Shown: positions 56,303 to 64,000 of the stretch, one piece after another | Layout of the letters: every line of letters begins with the position of its first letter | Position numbering within the stretch: the stretch's first letter is position 1 | DNA from: Streptomyces daqingensis | Lineage (GTDB): Bacteria > Actinomycetota > Actinomycetes > Streptomycetales > Streptomycetaceae | DNA: 64,000 nt | Assembly (NCBI RefSeq): GCF_014645895.1 | Contig: NZ_BMMP01000006.1 | Span: 275,979 to 339,978, forward strand | Reading direction: 5' to 3' | Made by a program: the position numbers and the translations under genes | Notes under the pieces: generated by a model | What the model was told of the DNA's origin: nothing | What the model saw: the letters and a program-made list of their open reading frames with translations, nothing else | The model's database searches: none

Positions 56303-57532
56303 TCAGTCGAGAACGGAGCCGGCGGTCCACTCCTGCCACGGCATGTTCCAGCCGCCCAGCCCGTTGCCCGGCGCGACCGTGCGCTCGCCAGAGTTCCGGA
56401 CCGTCACCACGTCGCCGACGAGCGAGCTGCGGTAGAAGGCACCCGCTGCGCTGCGCGGGTCACCGCCCTTCTTGTCGTGCAGACCGATGCAGCCATGGCT
56501 GACGTTGGCCCGGCCGAAAGTACGCCTCGGAGCCCAGTAGTTGCCGTGCAGGAACGTGCCGCTCTCGGTGAGGCGCATCGCGTGCGGCACGTCCTCGATG
56601 TCGTACTCGCCGCCGAAGCCGACGGTGCGGGCGTTCATGCGCGTCACCTCGAACTTCTCGCTGACGACCATGTGCCCTTCGTACGTACGGTTCTTCGTCG
56701 ATCCGGCGGTCACCGGAACCCGGCTCACCACGGTGCCGTCGCGCTGCACCGTCATCATGTGGCGGCCGGCGTCCACGACCGAGCGCTGGTCGCGTCCCAC
56801 GTCGAAGTGGACGCGCTTGCGCTGCACCCCGTACACGGACGGCGCCGCCCGCACGCCGCGCAGCCGCAGGTCGAGAGTGACGCGGGTGCCGGGCTTCCAG
56901 AACTCCCGCGGGCGGAAGTCGAGTCGGGAGTCGCCGAACCAGTGCGGCGCGACGCGCACCTGAGGCTTCGCCGACACACGTACCGCACGCTCGACGGCGG
57001 CACGATTCTCGATCGGGCGGTTGAACTTGATCGAGACGATCATGCCGGTGCCGACGGTCTGCCGGTGCTCGGGCGTGAAGAAGCCGATGACACGGCGGGG
57101 CTGCGGCTTGGTGGTGAACGTGGTGTGGCGCGCCGCGCGGCGGCCGTCCGCGTCCTCGGCGACCACGTCGACGGCGTACTTGCTGCCGAGACGCAGCCGT
57201 CGCTCCTCCGGCAGCCAGGCGGAACCGTCGCGGGAGATGCGACCGGGCAGTTCGTGCCGGGCGCCCCTGCTCCGCAGGGTCACGCGCACCCGCTTCAGCG
57301 TGCCGTCCACAACGGAGACGCGCAGCTTCTCACCGGCCGGCACGCGCTTGGCGCCGTCCACCGGCGTCACCTTGATGACCTGGGCCGGGGTGCGGGCGGC
57401 CTCGACGAACGTGCCGCAGCCCGCCACCCACACGCCCATCACGCTCAGCAGACCGAACGCGCACGTGCGCAGCCCGGTCCTCCTCACCGCTGCCGTGCCG
57501 CCTGACCGCACCGCCCGCCCCACCCGTTCCAT
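56303..57532 (-). CDS. L,D-transpeptidase with Ig-like domains, second copy
   Basis: A 409-residue paralogue of the next gene. The N-terminus has a hydrophobic segment ending LSVMGVWVAGCGTF, a lipobox, so it is probably a lipoprotein. Ig-like regions with APHWFGDSRLDFRPREFWKPGTRV and similar blocks precede the catalytic domain. The active site is SHGCIGLHD with Cys348, after HGNYWAPRRTFGRAN. The ATG at 57532 has GGGGAG seven bases upstream; the start 39 bases earlier has no such signal. Compared with the other copy it is much richer in Arg (the other is richer in Lys and Asp), so the two may work in different envelope settings or growth phases. Confidence 0.9.
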   Translation of the reverse strand: MERVGRAVRSGGTAAVRRTGLRTCAFGLLSVMGVWVAGCGTFVEAARTPAQVIKVTPVDGAKRVPAGEKLRVSVVDGTLKRVRVTLRSRGARHELPGRISRDGSAWLPEERRLRLGSKYAVDVVAEDADGRRAARHTTFTTKPQPRRVIGFFTPEHRQTVGTGMIVSIKFNRPIENRAAVERAVRVSAKPQVRVAPHWFGDSRLDFRPREFWKPGTRVTLDLRLRGVRAAPSVYGVQRKRVHFDVGRDQRSVVDAGRHMMTVQRDGTVVSRVPVTAGSTKNRTYEGHMVVSEKFEVTRMNARTVGFGGEYDIEDVPHAMRLTESGTFLHGNYWAPRRTFGRANVSHGCIGLHDKKGGDPRSAAGAFYRSSLVGDVVTVRNSGERTVAPGNGLGGWNMPWQEWTAGSVLD

Positions 57533-57729
57533 GTCCGCACTCCCCGTGAAGCTCGTCCGTAAGGAGACCAACGACCCGCCGCCGCGTGGGAAACGAATCG
57601 CTCACGCGGGTGCGCGAGAGGCCCCTGTGCCGGAAGCATCGCGTGTGGACCACCGCCGGGCGAGGACCGACTCGGCCGGGACAAAAAGCAGGTGAAGGAC
57701 GGGAGCGGTCAACCGTAGTCTCAGCAGCG

Positions 57730-59790
57730 ATGGCTGCCGGTGACGGGACGATCTGTGCGGACAGTACGAATGGCACGAGCGGCGGAGCGGTGAGCGGCAC
57801 GGGGGACGGCCGAGCCGGGGAGGACGGCGCAAGCACGGGGCGGGGGAAGAGATCCGCGGTGCGCTCGCTGCTGCGCCTGTGGCCGTACGTACGCCCTGTG
57901 CGGGTACGGATGTTCGCAGCCGCGTTCGTGGCGATCCTGGGCTCCTGCACCGGCCTTGCCATCCCGCTCGTACTGAAGTGGCTCGTGGACGGCCCCGTGG
58001 CGGACCGGGACACCGCGGGCGTGTGGCTGGGCGGAGCGCTCCTGCTGGGCGTCGGCGTGCTGGAGGCAGCGCTGTTCGGGTTCCGGCGGTGGCTGAACGC
58101 ACGGCCGCTGGCGTCCGTGGAGGCCGCGATGCGAGCCGACGTCTACAGCCGACTGCAGCGTCTCCCGGTCTCCTTCCACGACCGGTGGCCGAGCGGGCAG
58201 TTGCTCTCCCGGGCGACGACGGACCTTCAGCTGCTGCGGATGTTCCTGGCCTTCGGTGTGACCTTCCTGCTGGTCAACAGCGTGACCGTGGTGGTGGGTT
58301 GCGTCGTGCTGCTCGCCCAGGAGTGGACGCTCGGACTGATCATCCTCGGCCCTGTGATCCCGCTGGTGATGCTGTGCACGCTCTTCGAGCAGCGGTACGC
58401 GCTGGCCGCCCGCAAGGCGCAGGACCAGATCGGCGACCTCACGACCGTCGTCGAGGAAGCGGTGCTCGGCATCCGCGTCATCAAGGGCTTCGGGCGGCAC
58501 CGCAGTCAGGCACGGGCCTTCCGCGCGCTCTCGGAGCGGCTGCTCGACACGGAGCTGCGCAAGGCGCGCCTGCTGGCGGGCATCTGGGCGCTGATCATGA
58601 CGCTGCCGGAGGTCGCCATCGGTGCGGCGCTGGTGCTCGGCACGGTGCAGGTGTCGGACGGGGAGCTGTCGGCGGGGACCCTGGTGGCCTTCGTCTCCAC
58701 CGCGCTGACGCTGCGCTGGCCCATCGACTCCTTCGGTTTCCTGCTCGCGATGAGCAACGAGTCGGCGACGGCCACCGACCGCTTCTTCGAGGTCATGGAC
58801 GAGCCCGTACCGCAGGACGTCCTGCGTGAACCGGGCGGAGTAAAGGGGCCGGACGGCTCCGGGCGCCGCGACGGGCTGAGGTTCGAGGGCGTCCGCTTCC
58901 GCTACCCCGACGCGCAGCCCGGCAGCCCGCCCGTCCTGGACGGGGTCGACCTGCACGTCCGTCCTGGGGAGACCATGGCCCTCGTCGGTGCGACGGGCAG
59001 CGGCAAGACGACCCTGACGGCACTCGTCCCGCGTCTCCACGAGACGACTGCCGGGCGCATCACGCTGGACGGCGACGATGTCGCGGCGCTCAGCCGGGCC
59101 GAGTTGCGCTCCCGCGTCGCCGTCGCGTTCGAGGAGCCCACGCTCTTCTCGGCGAGCGTCGCGGAGAACGTGCTGATGGGGGCGGGCGGTCCGCCGAGCG
59201 AGGCGGACGCGGACGTCCCCGAGCCGCGCACGGCGGAACACGGGGGCTGGGGCGCTGCCTCCGGGACCCTCGGCAGCTCCTCCGCGACGGCGGAAGAAGA
59301 GGAGCGGGCCGGCCTCCGGAGCGCTCTGCGCGTCTCGCAGGCCGCGGAGTTCGTGGACGCCCTGCCGCACGGCGCGGGCACCCAGGTCGGGGAGCAGGGC
59401 CTGAGCCTTTCGGGCGGGCAGCGGCAGCGGCTCGCCCTGGCCCGTGCGGTGGTGGGGCAGCCGGAGTTCCTCGTACTGGACGACCCCCTCTCCGCGCTCG
59501 ATGTGCACACGGAGGCCGCTGTCGAGGCCGCGCTGCGCGAGGTGCTGGCGACGACGACGGCACTCGTCGTCGCGCACCGCCCGTCGACCGTGCAACTGGC
59601 CGACCGTGTCGCGCTGCTGTCGGACGGGCGCATCGCCGCGGTGGGGACGCACCACGAACTGCTGGAGAGCAGCGCCGAGTACCGCTGTCTGATGACGGGC
59701 GAGCGTACGGCCGGAGCGGAAGCCGGCGCCCGGGGTCCCGGTCGCCTTTCCGCCGCCGACCCGAACAGCTGTGAGGGGGAGCCGAGTTGA
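57730..59790 (+). CDS. ABC exporter half with a degenerate ATP site (heterodimer subunit A)
   Basis: A 686-residue half transporter: a six-helix membrane domain (about residues 40-340) fused to an ATPase domain. Walker A is GATGSGKTT and the signature LSGGQRQRLALARA. Walker B is FLVLDDPLSALD, with Asp585 in place of the catalytic Glu. The Q-loop reads FEEPTLFS, with Glu468 in place of Gln. A Gly/Ser/Glu-rich insertion of about 35 residues lies between the Q-loop and the signature. These changes mark the degenerate site of asymmetric heterodimeric exporters. The start is ATG, and the reading frame overlaps the next gene by four bases. Substrate unknown. Confidence 0.87.
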   Translation: MAAGDGTICADSTNGTSGGAVSGTGDGRAGEDGASTGRGKRSAVRSLLRLWPYVRPVRVRMFAAAFVAILGSCTGLAIPLVLKWLVDGPVADRDTAGVWLGGALLLGVGVLEAALFGFRRWLNARPLASVEAAMRADVYSRLQRLPVSFHDRWPSGQLLSRATTDLQLLRMFLAFGVTFLLVNSVTVVVGCVVLLAQEWTLGLIILGPVIPLVMLCTLFEQRYALAARKAQDQIGDLTTVVEEAVLGIRVIKGFGRHRSQARAFRALSERLLDTELRKARLLAGIWALIMTLPEVAIGAALVLGTVQVSDGELSAGTLVAFVSTALTLRWPIDSFGFLLAMSNESATATDRFFEVMDEPVPQDVLREPGGVKGPDGSGRRDGLRFEGVRFRYPDAQPGSPPVLDGVDLHVRPGETMALVGATGSGKTTLTALVPRLHETTAGRITLDGDDVAALSRAELRSRVAVAFEEPTLFSASVAENVLMGAGGPPSEADADVPEPRTAEHGGWGAASGTLGSSSATAEEEERAGLRSALRVSQAAEFVDALPHGAGTQVGEQGLSLSGGQRQRLALARAVVGQPEFLVLDDPLSALDVHTEAAVEAALREVLATTTALVVAHRPSTVQLADRVALLSDGRIAAVGTHHELLESSAEYRCLMTGERTAGAEAGARGPGRLSAADPNSCEGEPS

Positions 59791-61853
59791 CGGGCACTGT
59801 GCGACCGGCGGACCGCGACGAGGAGCCGGACGGCCCGGAGCACGTTCCGCAGGCCGTGACGCAGCAGGGTTCGCGGGCGGTACCGGTAAAGGGGAAGGCG
59901 GCGGAGGACGGAAACCGCCGGCACCGCCCGGAAGTCCTCGTCCGGCCCGGCGCACCCCCGCGCCCCGCCACGGCCGGAGCGGCGGCCACGGCCGGAGCGG
60001 CCAAGGAGGCCGGCTCAGGCGGACCGGCCGGACCGGCAGAACCGGCAGATCCAGCCGACGCGTTCGACAGGGACGTCCTGCCCGCGCCCCCGCACGCCGC
60101 CCGCTCCCTGCTGGCCTCCCTGCTGCGCCCACGCCGCGGGAAGGTCGCGGTGGCCGCGCTCGTGCTGCTCCTCCAGCAGGCAGCCGTGCAGGCGGGCCCG
60201 CTCCTCGTCGCCTTCGCGATCGACCGCGCCGTCCCCGCCCTGCGCGCCGGTGACAGCGGCCCGCTCGTCGCCGTCGGAGCCGCGTATCTCGGCTGCGCCC
60301 TCGCCTCCGGCCGGCTCCAGTTCGCGTTCGTCGTCGCCGCGGCACGGATCAACCAGCGCGTCCTGATGGAGCTGAGAGGCCGCATCTACCGGCACGCCCA
60401 GGCGCTCGACGTCGACTTCCACGACCGCTACACCTCGGGACGGCTCATCTCGCGCTCCACCACCGACGTCGAGGCACTGCGCGAACTGCTCGACGAGGGA
60501 CTGCAGGAGCTGATGGCCATCGTGCTGTCCGTCTTCTACATCCTGGGGATGCTTCTCTGGCTGGACGTCGGCCTCGGGACCGCGGCCGTGGCGAGCTTCG
60601 TCCCGCTTGCGCTGCTCGTTCACGACTTCCGGCGCCGCTCCGTGCGCGTGTACCGGAGCAAGTCGACGGCCATGGCCTCCGTCATCGTCAAGTTCGCCGA
60701 GACGGTCAACGGCATCCGCCCGGTCCAGTCCTTCCGCCGCGAGCGTGCGAACGACGAGTCGTTCGCACGTCTCAACGGCGTCCACGAACGGGCCAACGGC
60801 GACGCGCTGCTGGAGATGGCCCGCTATGTCGTCCTCTCCAGGTTCACCGCGAACGCGGCGCTCGCCGCGATGGTGCTGTGGGGCGCCCACCGCGTCGCCT
60901 CCGGTGAGCTCGGGCTCGGCGTGCTCGCCGCGTCCGCTCTGTATCTGCGCCGGCTCTACGACCCGATCGACCGGCTCGGGATGTTCCTCAACTCCTGGCA
61001 GTCGGCGGCGGCTTCGCTGGAGAAGATCGCGGGGCTCCTGGCCCAGCGGCCCGCGGTCCCCGAACCGGCCGCGCCCCGTGAGCTTCCCGCCCGTGCCGGA
61101 GGGAAGGGGCGCGAAGTCGTCTTCGACCGGGTGGACTTCGGCTACCGCACGGGCGGCGAGGTCCTTCCCGCCTTCGGCCTGACGCTCTCCGCGGGGCAGA
61201 CCGTCGCCGTCGTGGGCGCCACGGGCGCGGGCAAGTCCACGCTCGTCAAGCTGCTCGCCCGCTTCTACGACCCCACCGGCGGGCGCGTCCTCCTCGACGG
61301 CGTCGACCTGCGCGACGTGGAGCCCGGCGCGCTGCGCAGCAACGTCGTGATGGTCACCCAGGAGGCCTTCCTCTTCTCCGGCACCGTCGCGGAGAACATC
61401 GCCATCGGCCGTCCCGACGCGACGCGGGAGGAGATCGAGGCCGCCGCGAAGGCCCTCGGCGCCCACGACTTCATCGACTCGCTCCCCGACGGATACGACA
61501 CGGACGTACGCAAGCGCGGCGGCCGCATCTCCGCGGGGCAGCGGCAGCTGGTGGCCTTCGCGCGCGCGTTGCTCGCCGATCCCGCCGTGCTCATCCTGGA
61601 CGAGGCGACCTCCTCGCTGGACGTCCCGGGGGAACGCGCCGTGCAGCAGGCGATGCTGACGGTCCTGCGGGGGCGTACGGCCGTGGTGGTGGCCCACCGG
61701 CTCTCCACGGTCCTCGTCGCCGACCGGGTGCTCGTGATGGAGGAGGGGCGGATCGTGGAGGACGGTCCGCCGGCGCAACTGATCGCCGGGAAGGGCAGGT
61801 TCGCCGGACTGCACGAGGCGTGGCGTGAAAGTCTCGTCCGGGGCGTCCAGTAG
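59787..61853 (+). CDS. ABC exporter half with a canonical ATP site (heterodimer subunit B)
   Basis: A 688-residue half transporter with a 105-residue Ala/Gly/Pro-rich cytoplasmic N-terminus, six helices and an ATPase domain. Walker A is GATGAGKST, the Q-loop VTQEAFLFSG, the signature ISAGQRQLVAFARA and Walker B AVLILDEATSSLD, with the catalytic Glu present. It therefore supplies the active site that its partner lacks. The signature Ser-Ala-Gly variant is mild and common. The start is TTG, overlapping the preceding stop (TTGA) with GAGGGGGAG five bases before; the next in-frame GTG has no SD. Translational coupling fits 1:1 assembly. Confidence 0.87.
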   Translation: MTGTVRPADRDEEPDGPEHVPQAVTQQGSRAVPVKGKAAEDGNRRHRPEVLVRPGAPPRPATAGAAATAGAAKEAGSGGPAGPAEPADPADAFDRDVLPAPPHAARSLLASLLRPRRGKVAVAALVLLLQQAAVQAGPLLVAFAIDRAVPALRAGDSGPLVAVGAAYLGCALASGRLQFAFVVAAARINQRVLMELRGRIYRHAQALDVDFHDRYTSGRLISRSTTDVEALRELLDEGLQELMAIVLSVFYILGMLLWLDVGLGTAAVASFVPLALLVHDFRRRSVRVYRSKSTAMASVIVKFAETVNGIRPVQSFRRERANDESFARLNGVHERANGDALLEMARYVVLSRFTANAALAAMVLWGAHRVASGELGLGVLAASALYLRRLYDPIDRLGMFLNSWQSAAASLEKIAGLLAQRPAVPEPAAPRELPARAGGKGREVVFDRVDFGYRTGGEVLPAFGLTLSAGQTVAVVGATGAGKSTLVKLLARFYDPTGGRVLLDGVDLRDVEPGALRSNVVMVTQEAFLFSGTVAENIAIGRPDATREEIEAAAKALGAHDFIDSLPDGYDTDVRKRGGRISAGQRQLVAFARALLADPAVLILDEATSSLDVPGERAVQQAMLTVLRGRTAVVVAHRLSTVLVADRVLVMEEGRIVEDGPPAQLIAGKGRFAGLHEAWRESLVRGVQ

Positions 61854-62157
61854 GGCGGCACGGCGAGCGCCACAGGTGTAAACCACTCGACGCGCGTCCG
61901 ACCTGCGGAATGGTCAATTCCCAGGTCACGCGCGTCCGTTATCCGGTACAGGCCGTTGAATCAGCGAACAAAGTTCTGGTCAAGCTGTGAACACTCTCTG
62001 CCCGAAACAGTGACATGCACACGTGCTCGATGGCAGGGTGCTTCTTGTTACTCGCGCGTTCGAGTGACGCACACCTATTCATGCCCTAAGTTCCACAGTT
62101 CTGCCCGGGCGGCAGCCAGAGCCGCCGTCCGGCCCCCACGGCAGAAGGAGCCACTCC
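61854..62157 (+). other. Promoter region of the M4 metalloprotease gene
   Basis: No gene is seen. The region is AT-richer than its neighbours. ACTCG (62050) and CGAGT (62061) form a short inverted repeat, about 95 bases upstream of the start, that could bind a regulator. GACATGCACACGTGCTCG at 62011 has a CACGTG core. Confidence 0.4.
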
Positions 62158-63771
62158 GTGAAGTCCCTCACCAAGCAGCAGCGGATATCCGCGTTCGCCG
62201 CGACCGCCGCACTCCTCGTTGCGGGTATCACCGCCGGTACCGCGACGGCCGGTTCGTCCGCCGAGGACTCCGGCATGCGTACCGGCGCCCAGGCCATGAA
62301 GCTGTCCGCGGCCCAGAAGACCTCGCTCATCAAGAAGGCCGACACCGCCTCCGCGAAGGCCGCCGACGCCAAGACCCTCGGCCTGGGCTCCAAGGAGGAG
62401 CTCCGCGTCAAGGACGTCGTGAAGAACAAGGACGGCGCCACGCACGTCCGTTACGCCCGCACCTTCGACGGCATGCCGGTCCTCGGCGGCGACATGGTGG
62501 TGCACAAGACGAAGTCCGGTAAGCACACCGGCGTCACCAAGAGCACCAAGGCGGACATCGCCGTCTCCACCAAGGGCGTGAAGGCCTCCGCGAAGCCGGC
62601 CACGCCGAAGGCCAAGGGCAGCAAGGCCCCGCGTCAGGTCGTCTTCGCCCTCACGGGCAAGCCGGTTCTGGCATGGGAGACCGTCGAGGGCGGCCTGCAG
62701 AAGTCCGGCGCCCCGAACCAGCTGCACGTCATCACGGACGCGAAGACCGGCAAGAAGATCTTCGAGTTCCAGGGTGTCCACGAGGCCGACGGCACCGGCG
62801 CCAGCATGTACAGCGGCGAGGTCAAGCTCACCACCGGCGGCTCGGACGGCGCGTTCACGCTGAGCGACGAGACCCGTGGCGGCAGCAAGACCACGAACCT
62901 CGAGAACGGCGAGAGCGGTGACGGCAAGGACTTCACCGACGAGGACAACAAGTGGGGCACCGGCAAGGCCGACGACCCGCAGACCGCCGCTGTGGACGCC
63001 CACTACGGCGCCCAGCAGACCTGGGACTTCTACAAGGACGTCTTCAAGCGTGAGGGCATCGCCGGCGACGGCAAGGGTGCTCCCAGCCGCGTCCACTACG
63101 GCGACAACTACGTCAACGCCTTCTGGGACGACAGCTGCTTCTGCATGACCTACGGCGACGGTGAGGGCAACAAGGCCCCGCTCACCTCGCTCGACGTCGC
63201 GGCCCACGAGATGACGCACGGCGTCACCTCCACGACCGCGGGTCTGATCTACGCGGGCGAGTCCGGCGGCCTGAACGAGGCCACCTCCGACATCTTCGCG
63301 GCGGCCACCGAGTTCCACGCCCCGGAGAACCAGGAGGACGTCGCCGACTTCCTCGTCGGCGAGGAGATCGACATCAACGGCGACGGCACCCCGCTGCGCT
63401 ACATGGACAAGCCGAGCCAGGACGGCAACTCGCTCGACGAGTGGAGCGACCAGGCCGGCGACGTGGACGTGCACTACTCGTCCGGTATCGCCAACCACTG
63501 GTTCTTCCTGATGTCCATGGGCAGCGGCAAGTCGGAGAAGAACGGCGTCGAGTACGACTCCCCGACCTCCGACGGCTCGACCATCGAGGGCATCGGCATC
63601 ACCAAGGCCCAGGAGATCTGGTTCAAGGCGCTGACCGAGAACATGACCGAGAACACGGACTACGCGGCGGCCCGTGAGGCGACCGTCAAGGCGTCCAACG
63701 ACCTCTTCGGCGCCGACAGCGCCGAGACCAAGGCGGTCGAGGCAGCCTGGACGGCCGTCAACGTCAAGTGA
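62158..63771 (+). CDS. Secreted M4 neutral metalloprotease (thermolysin family)
   Basis: A 537-residue preproenzyme that degrades proteins outside the cell. The signal ends around ITAGTATAGSS. A propeptide follows (about residues 40-205: FTP-type region with DGMPVLGGDMVVHKTK and the PepSY-like LHVITDAKTGKKIFEFQG). The catalytic domain has the zinc motif HEMTH (His350, Glu351, His354) and the third ligand Glu374 in GGLNEATSD. DVDVHYSSGIANHWFFLMS is the substrate-binding region. The GTG has AAGGAG upstream. It is preceded by a 304-bp regulatory region and followed by a terminator hairpin. Codons are very G/C-biased, as expected for a highly expressed secreted enzyme. Confidence 0.95.
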   Translation: MKSLTKQQRISAFAATAALLVAGITAGTATAGSSAEDSGMRTGAQAMKLSAAQKTSLIKKADTASAKAADAKTLGLGSKEELRVKDVVKNKDGATHVRYARTFDGMPVLGGDMVVHKTKSGKHTGVTKSTKADIAVSTKGVKASAKPATPKAKGSKAPRQVVFALTGKPVLAWETVEGGLQKSGAPNQLHVITDAKTGKKIFEFQGVHEADGTGASMYSGEVKLTTGGSDGAFTLSDETRGGSKTTNLENGESGDGKDFTDEDNKWGTGKADDPQTAAVDAHYGAQQTWDFYKDVFKREGIAGDGKGAPSRVHYGDNYVNAFWDDSCFCMTYGDGEGNKAPLTSLDVAAHEMTHGVTSTTAGLIYAGESGGLNEATSDIFAAATEFHAPENQEDVADFLVGEEIDINGDGTPLRYMDKPSQDGNSLDEWSDQAGDVDVHYSSGIANHWFFLMSMGSGKSEKNGVEYDSPTSDGSTIEGIGITKAQEIWFKALTENMTENTDYAAAREATVKASNDLFGADSAETKAVEAAWTAVNVK

Positions 63772-63792
63772 CCGTATGACCGCCGCACGGTA

Positions 63793-63817
63793 GCCGGGAG
63801 TCCGCACAGCTCCCGGC
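63793..63817 (+). terminator. Terminator of the M4 protease gene
   Basis: GCCGGGAG pairs with CTCCCGGC around a 9-base loop, 21 bases after the stop codon. The remaining sequence to the window end shows no complete gene. Confidence 0.7.
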
Positions 63818-64000
63818 CGCCGGAGGCACCGTCGCACACGGACGGGGCGGGAGTCGCGCGCGATACAGCGCCGCGGCACCCGCCCCGTTCGCGCGCGGTG
63901 CGGCCACCGCGCCCGGAGCGAGCCCCCCGTTATGTTTTTCGCGGTCCTGCAATGGGGCCGTTGGCCTCCGGGCCCGGCATGACTGTTGCCCCCTGTCGAA

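Noticed and set aside
57721..60345. Open frame of about 870 codons on the minus strand across both ABC exporter genes
   Set aside because: It is antisense to two clear ABC transporters and reads as Arg/Pro/Gly-rich sequence without motifs.

Overview
The window looks like core chromosome of a streptomycete (Streptomyces or a close relative). GC is very high, with strong G/C bias at third codon positions. GTG starts are frequent and there is one TTG start. Ribosome binding sites are GGAGG-type, convergent genes are separated by long G/C hairpins, and the gene content is actinomycete (tandem glycine riboswitch, paired SseB genes, Ig-domain L,D-transpeptidases, HATPase/PP2C regulators). No tRNA, rRNA, CRISPR array, insertion sequence, phage gene or PKS/NRPS module was seen.

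Layout. 0-11 kb, mostly minus strand: the start of mnmA and, 10 kb away, a NifS-type cysteine desulfurase, both parts of tRNA thiolation. Between them lie a TAT-type amidase, a penicillin-acylase-family secreted hydrolase, a secreted propeller-like protein, and an MFS carrier coupled to a PLP decarboxylase. 11-19 kb: a proline-rich membrane protein coupled to an M23 peptidase, Dps, an epoxide-hydrolase-like enzyme, an acyltransferase-3 membrane protein, a TesB-like thioesterase, a TRIC-type channel and a secreted transglycosylase. 19-25.5 kb: a complete oligopeptide ABC operon (oppC-A-B-D-F). 26-28 kb: two SseB-family genes. 30-35 kb: a tandem glycine riboswitch followed by gcvT, gcvH, glyA and sdaA, a route from glycine through serine to pyruvate.

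35-42 kb is a looser region: an Acg-type nitroreductase, a small membrane protein, an orphan NarL-type response regulator, a gene apparently split by a +1 frameshift, a membrane-anchored PP2C phosphatase, a 5'-truncated YciI gene and a PmtA-like methyltransferase. 42-51.4 kb is a carbohydrate locus: a lone sugar-binding lipoprotein, a ManD-type mannonate dehydratase, a GH5-type glycosidase, and a divergent binding protein/permease/permease/LacI operon. The divergent promoter carries two pseudo-palindromes that share the half site CGTTTAAC and are probably LacI operators. 51.4-64 kb: a lipoprotein, an anti-sigma-like ATPase, an enoyl-CoA hydratase, an ArsR/VOC pair with a palindromic operator, two L,D-transpeptidases, a heterodimeric ABC exporter with one degenerate ATP site, and an M4 metalloprotease.

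I found no clearly new multigene system. The most interesting signals are regulatory or structural: the ArsR palindrome spanning a promoter predicted to make a leaderless mRNA, the LacI operator pair with its glycosidase/ManD/ABC cluster, the frameshifted gene, the asymmetric ABC exporter, the hairpins at oppA-oppB and at the start of the anti-sigma-like gene, and a long folded leader before the transglycosylase. Function calls rest on recognised motifs and family memory; no database search was run.
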